From assembly GCF_003627795.1 (NCBI RefSeq), contig NZ_CP032686.1, forward strand, positions 310,001 to 374,000: DNA of 64,000 nt, in the 5' to 3' direction. The notes beneath the pieces were generated by a model, which saw only the letters and a list, made by a program, of their open reading frames with translations, made no database searches and had not been told where the DNA came from. This document shows positions 17,619 through 25,626 of this stretch, in pieces (within the stretch, counting starts at the first letter, position 1; every line of letters begins with the position of its first letter). Source of the DNA: Rhizobium sp. CCGE531 (GTDB lineage: Bacteria > Pseudomonadota > Alphaproteobacteria > Rhizobiales > Rhizobiaceae). The position numbers and the translations under genes were made by a program.

Positions 17619-19330
17619 CCTTGAAGGAGGGACAGATCCAGTTCGTTGACACGAGGCTTGCGCGACTGTGCGGCCGCATACCGTTGCTTGAGATGGTCGG
17701 CGAGCCGGATCGACAAGGCAAGCAGCGTCAACGTCGGATTGGCGTGGCCGGATGTCGGAAACACGGAACTGCCGGCAATGAACAAGCCATGGGTGCCATG
17801 AACCATGGCATTGGTGTCGACGACGCTTGTTCGCGGATCGGTTCCCATGCGGGTCGTGCACGAAGGATGGGCCATGTCCATGAACATGGCACCCGTATTT
17901 TCGTCGGCAATGATCCAGTCCGGCAGCCGTGGTTTCGGCAGTCCGACGCGGACGAATTCATTCGAGATTGTCAGTGCAAGCCGTTTGACGCTATCTGTTT
18001 CGCGCGTGCCAATCTTCCAGTCGATGCGTGCCAGCGGTTGGCCGAGCTGATCGCGCTGGTCGGCAAGCGTGATGCGGCTTTCGGAATTGAGCTGCTGTTC
18101 CACCATGACGTCGAAACGCAATTCGGTCGAGCGGTGCGAAAGTCCGCGCTTACGGATGAGGCGATCATAAAGTCCTGACACAATCATATCAGTCGATTTC
18201 GCAACTGCGAGCAGATCGCCCTTGAACGTCTTGCTTGCTCCCTTCGTCAAGCGCTTGAGCGCCGCCCAGGGATCGTCGTCGGCGTGGACCTGAACGGGAT
18301 AGGCGGCACAATTGGTGAGGCCTTCGCGCGCCTGCATTTCCGGGCTCAGGGACAGCCCCCTGAGATAGAAATGCGTCCGCCCGCCGTGACCAAGGCCGTA
18401 GAAATTGAAATGCCGCGCAATGGCGTCAATATCGCGCCCTGTGAAGCGGCAGAGCGAGGTCCGGGGATGATCACAGAGATAGCGCCCGACGACGTCATGC
18501 GCGTTGCCTATGCCCGCGGGCAGCACGGAATTCGACGCAAGCAGGAGGCGTGCATTCTCGACGCCGCCGCCGCAAAGAACGACCGTATCGGCGCGGACGC
18601 TTGCGCTCCGGCCGGTCGGACTTTTGAGATCCAGCGAGGTCACCCTCCGGCCCTGGCTGTCGAGATTGATCTGGATCACCGTGGCATGCAGCAGAAAATC
18701 TATATTCGTTGCCCTGATGTCGAGGGCAAGGCGATTGAACCGCATCGGCTCCGCGCGCGGATGCCGCATATGACTGAACTGCCAGAAGAAGGGCCGCAGC
18801 AGCTGGGTGTCGAGACCGAGATCATCGGGGCGCGAATGCAACAGGGCAAAGAGGCTTTCATCATAAACATTAGGCCCGAGATTGAGCAGTTCCCCGGCGC
18901 GATCGAGAGCCGGCAGCAGTTCGCGACGCTTGATCGGCCAGCCGGAAAGCGGCAGCCAAGGTCGGCTGTTGAAGTCGATTTCATCGAAGGCGGCGCATTT
19001 GCCGATCCATGTATGGCTGCTGCCGCCAAGGATGCGGTTTCGCAACTCAAATGCCGGAATGTCGTTCAGCCACGCCAGGTTGCCGTTATAGCCTCGCCCT
19101 TCGGGTGTGGCGTTCGCCGCACTGAAAGGCTGGCCTATATTTTCGACGGCGTTCAACGCCTGAACCTCGGCCTCGTAATCATGGCCGCCGCTTTCGACGA
19201 CGAGAACGCGGATCTGCGTATCGGCAAGTTCGCGCGCGATCGCAATTCCTGCCGGTCCGCCGCCGATAATGGCAATATCTGCATATATTTCAATGCCATG
19301 TGGCATAGAGCTCAAGTCGCGGCTCATCAT
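17600..19330 (-). CDS. GMC-family FAD-dependent oxidoreductase
   Basis: A 576-residue flavoenzyme. The N-terminal FAD-binding Rossmann motif is DIAIIGGGPAGIAIARELADTQIRVLVVESGG. A second cofactor region is GRSASVRADTVVLCGGGVENARLLLAS. The C-terminal GMC signature GLFIAGSSVFPTSGHANPTLTLLALSIRLADHL carries the catalytic His/Asn pair in GHANPT. No signal peptide is visible, so it is cytoplasmic. Enzymes of this family oxidise alcohols (sugars, cholines, polyols). In this position it may oxidise a sugar of the repeat unit or a hydroxyl on the NRPS/PKS product, which is inference. Transcribed opposite to its neighbours and divergent from the DegT aminotransferase. Confidence 0.9.
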   Translation of the reverse strand: MMSRDLSSMPHGIEIYADIAIIGGGPAGIAIARELADTQIRVLVVESGGHDYEAEVQALNAVENIGQPFSAANATPEGRGYNGNLAWLNDIPAFELRNRILGGSSHTWIGKCAAFDEIDFNSRPWLPLSGWPIKRRELLPALDRAGELLNLGPNVYDESLFALLHSRPDDLGLDTQLLRPFFWQFSHMRHPRAEPMRFNRLALDIRATNIDFLLHATVIQINLDSQGRRVTSLDLKSPTGRSASVRADTVVLCGGGVENARLLLASNSVLPAGIGNAHDVVGRYLCDHPRTSLCRFTGRDIDAIARHFNFYGLGHGGRTHFYLRGLSLSPEMQAREGLTNCAAYPVQVHADDDPWAALKRLTKGASKTFKGDLLAVAKSTDMIVSGLYDRLIRKRGLSHRSTELRFDVMVEQQLNSESRITLADQRDQLGQPLARIDWKIGTRETDSVKRLALTISNEFVRVGLPKPRLPDWIIADENTGAMFMDMAHPSCTTRMGTDPRTSVVDTNAMVHGTHGLFIAGSSVFPTSGHANPTLTLLALSIRLADHLKQRYAAAQSRKPRVNELDLSLLQGYPSRK

Positions 19331-19543
19331 GGTCGTTTTCCATCCGCTTTTCTCGTTTTTACCAGCATTGCGAGCGCGCGGATAATTGTTCGATTGGCAT
19401 AGGCGGGGATGACATCTACCGATTTCGGATAGGTGCTTTGATCGTTTGCGATGTTCTTTTTCAGTCGGAAAGCCATGCTGAAAACGGAGCGATCACACGC
19501 TAGGCTCTCCTGCAAATGCCGTGTTTCCTGGGGAGCGAAAACT

Positions 19544-20728
19544 ATGGCCAAGGTTGGGTTACGGGAATGGTTGGCGCTCGCGCCGGTGTTTGCCTCTGGA
19601 AAGCTGGCACGTTACAGCGACGAAACCGGCGGCCCGCTGGGGCGTTTCGAGGCCGATTTCTGTACCAAGTTCGGCGTGCGGCATGCGCTCACGACAAGCA
19701 GCGGAACCGGGGCCCTGATTTCGGCCCTGGTGGCAGCCGGCGTCGGGCCTGGCGATGAAGTGCTGGTGCCCGCCTATACCTGGATCGCAACCGCCGCTGC
19801 GCCCTTGGCGGCCGGCGCAGTGCCCATTCTGGTCGATGTCGACCACACGCTCACCATGGATCCGCAGGATATCCTGCGCAAGATCACGCCGCAGACGAGG
19901 GCAATCATTCCTGTCCATATGTCGAACATGGTCTGCGACATGGACAGCATCATGCGCATAGCCCGCGAGAATAATCTCGTGGTGATCGAAGATGCCTGCC
20001 AGGCCGTCGGGTTGCGCTACAAGACTAAGCGGGTCGGCACGATCGGTGATTTCGGGGCGTTCAGCTTCAATCAATTCAAGAACATAAATTGCGGCGAGGG
20101 CGGCGCGTTCGTGACCAACGATGCGCGGCTGTTCGCGCGCGCCCGCATGTATCACGACATCGGCTCCATGTTTCGCGGCCATCTCGACAATGCCAACGAG
20201 CCGCCCATGCTGGGCGTGAACTTCAAGGCGAGCCAGATCCAGGGGGCGATGCTGAACGTACAGCTGAAGAAGCTCGATCCGATGATTGCCCGCATGCGCG
20301 AGCGTTACGACGTGATGAGCGAAATCTTTGCCAAGAACACGCGGCTGATGGTGGGCCCGCATAATGATGTCGGCAATGCGGCGGGGCTTCACGTCATCTT
20401 CGAGACCTCGGAAGAGGCAAAGAGATTTGCCGAGGAAAACAAGCGCGGCGTCTATCGGCTCTTCGATTCCAGCCGCCATGTCTATACCAACTGGCAGCCG
20501 ATACTGCAGCAGCGCACCGGCCATCCGGCGATGAATCCGTTTCACTGGACGGATCGGAAAATCGAGTACACACCGGAGCTCTGTGCGCAAACGCTGGATA
20601 TTCTGAAGCGCAGCTGTCGCATCAGTCTTGGGGAGAACTATCCCGTGGCTCTGGTTGCGCACATGGCTCGGCGAATGTCGCGACAGGCCAAATCCATACC
20701 CACCAACCTCTTCTATGCAACGATCTAG
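19544..20728 (+). CDS. DegT/DnrJ/EryC1/StrS-family PLP aminotransferase
   Basis: A 394-residue sugar-type aminotransferase. Seen: TSSGTGALISALVAAGVGPGDEVLVPAYTWIATAAAP, the Asp-containing VVIEDACQAVG, and the PLP-lysine motif SFNQFKNINCGEGG with Lys179, exactly placed for this family. These enzymes make amino sugars by transaminating nucleotide keto-sugars, or sometimes inosose-type cyclitols. The ATG follows GGGGAGCGAAAACT. The next gene, the phosphopantetheinyl transferase, overlaps its 3' end, so the two are co-translated. It may thus serve the polysaccharide (amino sugar) or the NRPS pathway (amino donor step); sequence cannot decide. Confidence 0.92.
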   Translation: MAKVGLREWLALAPVFASGKLARYSDETGGPLGRFEADFCTKFGVRHALTTSSGTGALISALVAAGVGPGDEVLVPAYTWIATAAAPLAAGAVPILVDVDHTLTMDPQDILRKITPQTRAIIPVHMSNMVCDMDSIMRIARENNLVVIEDACQAVGLRYKTKRVGTIGDFGAFSFNQFKNINCGEGGAFVTNDARLFARARMYHDIGSMFRGHLDNANEPPMLGVNFKASQIQGAMLNVQLKKLDPMIARMRERYDVMSEIFAKNTRLMVGPHNDVGNAAGLHVIFETSEEAKRFAEENKRGVYRLFDSSRHVYTNWQPILQQRTGHPAMNPFHWTDRKIEYTPELCAQTLDILKRSCRISLGENYPVALVAHMARRMSRQAKSIPTNLFYATI

Positions 20729-21467
20729 CATGGAGAGTATCGGCCCTGACGTCATCGATGTCTGGAGCTGGAGGCTGGACGCGCCGCCGACCGATCTCGG
20801 CGCGTCCACGACATTGCTGTCCCTCGACGAACGCGCTCGGGCGGATCGCTTCATTCATGACCATCACAGGCTTCGCTTTGTTGCGGCCAGAAGCGGGATG
20901 CGGCTGATATTGGGGCGCTATCTCGGCCTTCCGCCACAAGCGATCCGCTTCAACTATGGCGACCATGGAAAGCCTTCGGTGTCGGCTGGCGGCGCCGCCT
21001 CGATTCGTTTCAATCTCAGCCACAGCGCCGATCTAGCCGTCCTTGCCGTGTCCGATCGCTACGAGCTCGGTGTCGATATCGAGGAAATCCGGTTTCTGAA
21101 GGAGGACGTCGCAAAGCGGTTCTTCTCGCGCAGGGAGTATGGGACGCTTCGGTCTCTGCCGGCGGAATGCTATCTGGATGGTTTCTATCGCTGCTGGACG
21201 CGCAAGGAGGCCTTCATCAAGGCGCATGGCGCCGGGCTGTCGCTGCCGCTGGATAGCTTCGATGTCACCTTCGACTGGTCTAGTGAACCGCGATTGGAAC
21301 GACTGGAAGGGGAGCCCGACGCGCCGGAAAACTGGATCGTTCTGGAGCTTGCGACGCCGATCAACTTCGCCGGCGCGATTGTTGCCTCGACTGGAGGACG
21401 CCGGCTTCGCCTATGTTATCGCAGTGAGTGCACGGCTCAGATGGTCAGCCTGGCATCGAGAATGTAG
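20715..21467 (+). CDS. 4'-phosphopantetheinyl transferase (Sfp type)
   Basis: About 250 residues. It transfers phosphopantetheine from CoA to the conserved serine of carrier domains. Seen: RFNLSHSADLAVLAVSD, the magnesium-binding GVDIEEIRFL and WTRKEAFIKAHGAGLSLPL, which together define the Sfp/Gsp class. The proteins at 21437-35611 have four carrier domains (three PCP, one ACP) and are the obvious targets. Start: ATG 20715 overlaps the aminotransferase by 14 bases; ATG 20730 would give no overlap and is equally possible, as neither has a strong ribosome site. Its 3' end overlaps the convergent formyltransferase-like gene by 31 bases, showing how tightly this gene is packed with the NRPS operon. 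Confidence 0.93.
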   Translation: MQRSSMESIGPDVIDVWSWRLDAPPTDLGASTTLLSLDERARADRFIHDHHRLRFVAARSGMRLILGRYLGLPPQAIRFNYGDHGKPSVSAGGAASIRFNLSHSADLAVLAVSDRYELGVDIEEIRFLKEDVAKRFFSRREYGTLRSLPAECYLDGFYRCWTRKEAFIKAHGAGLSLPLDSFDVTFDWSSEPRLERLEGEPDAPENWIVLELATPINFAGAIVASTGGRRLRLCYRSECTAQMVSLASRM

Positions 21468-23041
21468 CGCCCACCCGTCTCATCGAAATGGTGGCAACCG
21501 TGCAGCCCGGCCTTGAAGCCGGGCGTTATGGTACGAATGCGACGCTCGCGATAGTCATCGAGCGTGAGCGTCTCGATCTCCATGATGTTGAGCCCGTAAC
21601 CATAGATGCCGTGCGCATTGTGCTGCGAAGGTCGCAGGAGCCTGCCGTCATGTTCGAAGATGCGTCCGGCGCCGCGAGCCTCCGTGCTGCCGATGACGAC
21701 GGGATTTCGTTTGTGAGGCTTGATGCCCGTGAGCGCCGGCCCATCGACCTCGAACAGGTAGAGCTCGCTGCAATGATCTTCGTAGGCATGAAAATCCGAC
21801 AGGTTGGTGAAGAGCCACCATTTGCCGCCGTGACGGACAAGAATGCTGTCGGCGGGTGATTGTCCCTCGAAGGCCGTGGCATGCAGCTCCCATTTCAATG
21901 GAAACTGGGAGCATCGCCAGATCTCGAGGCGCCGCGCCTGATGCGTTTCCGGTATCATGAAGATCTGATCGCCGTCGCGGAATATGAACGGATAGGAAAG
22001 ATGATAGGGGCGCTCCAGCGCGACCCCGACCTGTGTAAGTGCGTCTCCGTCGAAGCGGCCGACCGCGATATGCGCCTTGTGGTCGCCGCGGGCATAGGTC
22101 TCGTAGAACAGATAGCATTTGCCCTCGTGCTGGAAGAGAAACGGATCGGCCTTGATGCTGTTGTCGGAAGGGGGGATCTCGACCGCCTCGCTCGGATCGA
22201 AGTCATCGATCTGCCCGTATCCCGTATAGAGGGTCCACACGGCGGAATCGATATGGAGCCTCGCCTTGATCGATTTATATGCCCTGGTCGAGACAGAGCC
22301 CGCGACGATGCTACCGTAACGAAGGAGGTCGCCGAACGTCGGCGGGCGCGCGTCGGTTGCATCAACGAGGGCGGGCGGATCGAACTGTCTGACGTCGGCG
22401 AGCCGTGCCAATTCGCGCATGAGAAGCGTCACGCCTCGCTCCCGCACGAAGGCGCTCAATCTCGCCGCACTTGGCTTGGTGTTGAATGCTGCCCTTGCAA
22501 TCTCCCGCTTGCCGGCTTTACCGCCGCATCGTGCATAAAGAGCGATATCCGCGGTCGGAGCACGCGCCAGAACCTCGGCATATCCGAACCAATCCGCTTC
22601 GGCGGATCGCTGGTCGGAGAAATTGAAAGCCCATTCTCCGAACGGCAATGCTGCGACCGCATCGTCGGCCATGCCTCTCGGGGTCGTGCGGATGACAAGG
22701 TCGAGCTTCAGGCGACGCAGCATTGCGCCGGTGATGTTGTCGGCAACACACGTCTTATCGCCGTCGGCTTCGTAGCAATCGATAAAGTGGCGGTGGCTAT
22801 CGAAATATTTTGACGCATAGGCCGGCTGGCGCGCAAGGACGCTGGCCTCCAGCCGCGCGCTCCAGGATAACAGCTTCGACGTCGCGCCATCTTCGAACGG
22901 ATTGGGATGAGTGAAAACCGCCGCCAGCTCCAGAGAGGGTTCCGCGAGGATTCGATCCAGGATCATCAACTCCCAATTCTCGAGCGCGCGCCCGCGCGCA
23001 ACAAGGATGCCGATCCTCAATGGGTTGGTCTCGTTCATCAC
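21437..23041 (-). CDS. Formyltransferase-like protein with GINT1-like beta-propeller domain
   Basis: A 534-residue two-part protein. Residues about 1-220 resemble a formyltransferase/Rossmann domain (LRIGILVARGRALENWELMILDRIL, VRTTPRGMADDAV, FGEWAFNFSDQ), but the usual formyltransferase catalytic Asn-His-Asp set is not obvious to me. Residues about 255-534 look like a five-bladed glycosidase-type beta-propeller (IKADPFLFQHEGKCYLFYE, YHLSYPFIFRDGDQIFMIPET, WWLFTNL, RPSQHNAHGIYGYGLNI), as found beside the plant glucosamine inositolphosphorylceramide transferase. It is last in the NRPS operon, about 100 bases after the C-PCP-TE gene. It could modify or glycosylate the product; this is inference. 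Confidence 0.7.
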   Translation of the reverse strand: MMNETNPLRIGILVARGRALENWELMILDRILAEPSLELAAVFTHPNPFEDGATSKLLSWSARLEASVLARQPAYASKYFDSHRHFIDCYEADGDKTCVADNITGAMLRRLKLDLVIRTTPRGMADDAVAALPFGEWAFNFSDQRSAEADWFGYAEVLARAPTADIALYARCGGKAGKREIARAAFNTKPSAARLSAFVRERGVTLLMRELARLADVRQFDPPALVDATDARPPTFGDLLRYGSIVAGSVSTRAYKSIKARLHIDSAVWTLYTGYGQIDDFDPSEAVEIPPSDNSIKADPFLFQHEGKCYLFYETYARGDHKAHIAVGRFDGDALTQVGVALERPYHLSYPFIFRDGDQIFMIPETHQARRLEIWRCSQFPLKWELHATAFEGQSPADSILVRHGGKWWLFTNLSDFHAYEDHCSELYLFEVDGPALTGIKPHKRNPVVIGSTEARGAGRIFEHDGRLLRPSQHNAHGIYGYGLNIMEIETLTLDDYRERRIRTITPGFKAGLHGCHHFDETGGRYILDARLTI

Positions 23042-23093
23042 TTCTTCCCCTTATGGCTCGGCTCTTTCCACGCCATTGGACGAATCGAATGGG

Positions 23094-23145
23094 TAGAGCA
23101 TGATATCCTCCGAAAATTGCCTGCCCTTTTCGGTATCATGCTCTA
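23094..23145. repeat. Dispersed TAGAGCA palindromic repeat (hairpin)
   Basis: A 52-base hairpin with perfect 12-base outer arms (TAGAGCATGATA at 23094-23105, TATCATGCTCTA at 23134-23145) and inner arms CCGAAAA / TTTTCGG. It resembles the small TAGAGCATGAT repeats common in Rhizobiaceae. Its right end supplies the TAG stop codon of the C-PCP-TE gene, and it lies between two genes of one operon, where it could stabilise or process the mRNA. Confidence 0.85.
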
Positions 23146-25626
23146 GCCGCCGGCGAGTTTGCCAGAGAGTGTCGACGCCAGGTCGCGGATACCGTTGCTG
23201 GTGAGCGAATCCTCGTGCCAGCCATCGATATCGACCACCGGGCAGTCGTCCCCGATCGCATCGCCCCATCCGAACCGCAATTTGCGCGCCCGAGGATTGG
23301 TTGCGCTGCTTCGCAGCAGCACGATGCTGGGATCCTTCGTCTGCGGCGGCTTGTAGCGACGTGCTGACGCCACCAGCAACTTGGTAACGGCCTCGTTCGC
23401 TTCCTCTTCAGGCGAATACTGGCCAGCCTTGACACCGAATATCCTCAAAAGCGACAGCGAGACTTCGAACTCCTTGAGATAGTCGATCAGCCGGATACGG
23501 CCGGAGAGCAGCTTTCGGGTGAAATAGGCAAGCCGCTTGCGCCGCCGTTCGCGGTTCCAGCGTGCCTGCTCCCGTTTCGGCAGGGATACGAAAAAGCCCG
23601 GAGCCCATGCGTCGATGATTGCCGTGGTGCCGACATCGATGCCTCGTTCCTGCAATTGCCGTCCGACTTCCAGCGCCAGGATTCCATTGACGCAGAGCCC
23701 GACGATGGCAACACGACCCACGGCCTTGTCGATCCGCATGGCGTCTATCGCGCGGCTGGCTATATCCTCGATGCTCAGGCGATCCAGGCCGTTTGCCAGA
23801 TCTGCGTGGAACATGTTGACATTGTGCACCGAGACGCTGTCCGGCAGCTCGTTGGCGAGGCGATAATACAGGAACGGATGATTGAGCGTATAAACCGTAC
23901 CGGCCCCCGTGCCATGCTTGCAGGTGATCAGTTCCCATGGGTTTACCGACTTTTCCTGGGCTGCCGGCGTCGGATCGACATTGAAGATCGCCGCTGCAAA
24001 GCCTGCAAACGTCGGCTGCTTGAATAGAAGCTGCAATGTCGGTGCTGCTTCGAATCTTGCGCGTATTTCCGATAGGAGCCGTAACGCGAGGAGCGAGTGG
24101 CCGCCGAGTGCGAAGAAATCATCATCCGGACGTATTTGCGGAACCTGTAGGACTTCTTTCCAAAGCTCAGCAAGCGCTTCCATTCGCGTATCCGCCGGCG
24201 ATTTGCTTGTGACGGCGCCATCCAGCGGCGCAACCTCGGCGGAAGCTGCCAGGTGTCGTTCCGGCGCAGCGAGCGAAGAAAGCGGCGCCTCAGGGTGATC
24301 GAGAGCAATTTCATAAGCATTCCGCCATAGTTGCAGGAGGCTTTCGATCGTGCTGGCTTCGAAAAGATCGGCATTGTACTCGATCGACATGCGCCAGCCG
24401 GTCGGCCGGCCGATCATGATGAAGCTCAGATCGTAGATGACGCCGGGAGACTGCGAGGGCGAGCTGATCAGCTCGAAACCGCCATAGCGCCGATCTTCGA
24501 GAAACGCCTTCTGCAGATTGAAGTTGACGGAGATCAGCGGATTGCGTGCCGGGTCACGCACCGGATTGACGAGTTCCACGAGCTTGTTGAACGGCATGCG
24601 CTGATGGTTCAGCGCTCCTTCGATCGTCGCGCTGACGGAACGTATATGCTCGGCAAAGCTGGTATCGGAGCCGAAGTCGAAACGCAGGACCAGATTGTTG
24701 ATGAAGACGCCGATCAGGTCTTCCAGATCGCTTTGTTCGCGACCGGCGATCTGCGAGCCGAACAGAACGGTCGGGGCCTGTGTCAGGCGATGGAGGGCCG
24801 CGCTCAGGACCGCGGCGCCGAAGCTGTATTGCGAGACGCAGTGCGTACGCGCCGCCGCATCCATGCGATCGGTGAAAGCGGGCGCTTGGGCGGTGGAAAG
24901 AATGTCGCCGCGATTGGTCTTGACCTGACCGCGCGGTCGATCGGGGGCTACCTCGAAATAAGGAGCGCCCTGCATCGTTTCCCGCCAGAAGGCTTTCTCC
25001 GTCTCGAAGCCGTAGCTTTCCAGATATTCCTGCTGCCAGAGGGCATAGTCGCCATATTGCAATGGCAGCTCCGGCAGGACCGGCGCGCGTCCCGCATCGA
25101 TCGCCGCCGCTATTTCGCCGACCTCGCGCCCAAGGACGCGGATGGACCAGCCGTCGAAGCAGCTCTGATGCGCGGTGATCAACAGAAATCCGCGCTCGTT
25201 TTCGGCCATCAGCAGGGTGACGCGGAAGAGGCCCGGAGTGCTAAGATCGAAGGGCGCTTGCGCGGTCTCCTCGCCGATCGACAGGATTCGTGCCTGACGC
25301 TGCTCCGGCGGCATGCCGCGAAGATCGATCACCGACATCTTGAAATTGACGTCGCCGACGGCCTGCTGGAATGGCCGGCCGCTTTTTTCGATGAAGCGGG
25401 TTCTCAGTATTTCATGACGCTGGATGACTTTTCGAAAGGCCGCTTCGAGAGTCACGACCTTGAATGAACCCCGGATTTCCCACCGGACCGCGACATTGAG
25501 CGCCGGATTGCCGGGATTGAGCTGATCGAGAATCCAGCAGCGCAGCTGCGTCTGCGTACAGGGAAATTCGCCGATGATCTGCGGTTCGGCAAGGGAACCG
25601 CTTGGACTATTGTCGACTGTACTCAT
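23143..25626 (-). CDS. NRPS terminal protein C-PCP-TE, without adenylation domain
   Basis: An 827-residue protein: condensation domain (about 20-450), peptidyl carrier (about 480-550, FFALGGHSLLAL, Ser511) and thioesterase (about 570-820). In the condensation motif the canonical HHxxxDG is HQSCFDG (153-159), so the second, catalytic histidine is Gln154. The thioesterase nucleophile motif is GLCVNG with Cys645 in place of serine; a downstream Asp (AIIDAW) and His804 (DGWHED) complete a likely triad. There is no adenylation domain, so the carrier must be loaded in trans or left unloaded. It overlaps the PKS/NRPS gene by 4 bases (translational coupling). Its stop codon lies in a dispersed repeat. 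Domain calls are firm; function of the altered residues is open. Confidence 0.92.
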   Translation of the reverse strand: MSTVDNSPSGSLAEPQIIGEFPCTQTQLRCWILDQLNPGNPALNVAVRWEIRGSFKVVTLEAAFRKVIQRHEILRTRFIEKSGRPFQQAVGDVNFKMSVIDLRGMPPEQRQARILSIGEETAQAPFDLSTPGLFRVTLLMAENERGFLLITAHQSCFDGWSIRVLGREVGEIAAAIDAGRAPVLPELPLQYGDYALWQQEYLESYGFETEKAFWRETMQGAPYFEVAPDRPRGQVKTNRGDILSTAQAPAFTDRMDAAARTHCVSQYSFGAAVLSAALHRLTQAPTVLFGSQIAGREQSDLEDLIGVFINNLVLRFDFGSDTSFAEHIRSVSATIEGALNHQRMPFNKLVELVNPVRDPARNPLISVNFNLQKAFLEDRRYGGFELISSPSQSPGVIYDLSFIMIGRPTGWRMSIEYNADLFEASTIESLLQLWRNAYEIALDHPEAPLSSLAAPERHLAASAEVAPLDGAVTSKSPADTRMEALAELWKEVLQVPQIRPDDDFFALGGHSLLALRLLSEIRARFEAAPTLQLLFKQPTFAGFAAAIFNVDPTPAAQEKSVNPWELITCKHGTGAGTVYTLNHPFLYYRLANELPDSVSVHNVNMFHADLANGLDRLSIEDIASRAIDAMRIDKAVGRVAIVGLCVNGILALEVGRQLQERGIDVGTTAIIDAWAPGFFVSLPKREQARWNRERRRKRLAYFTRKLLSGRIRLIDYLKEFEVSLSLLRIFGVKAGQYSPEEEANEAVTKLLVASARRYKPPQTKDPSIVLLRSSATNPRARKLRFGWGDAIGDDCPVVDIDGWHEDSLTSNGIRDLASTLSGKLAGG

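Noticed and set aside
23094..23145. Intrinsic terminator after the NRPS genes
   Set aside because: The hairpin has no T-run following it on the minus strand and matches a dispersed repeat family; the next gene is co-oriented and close.
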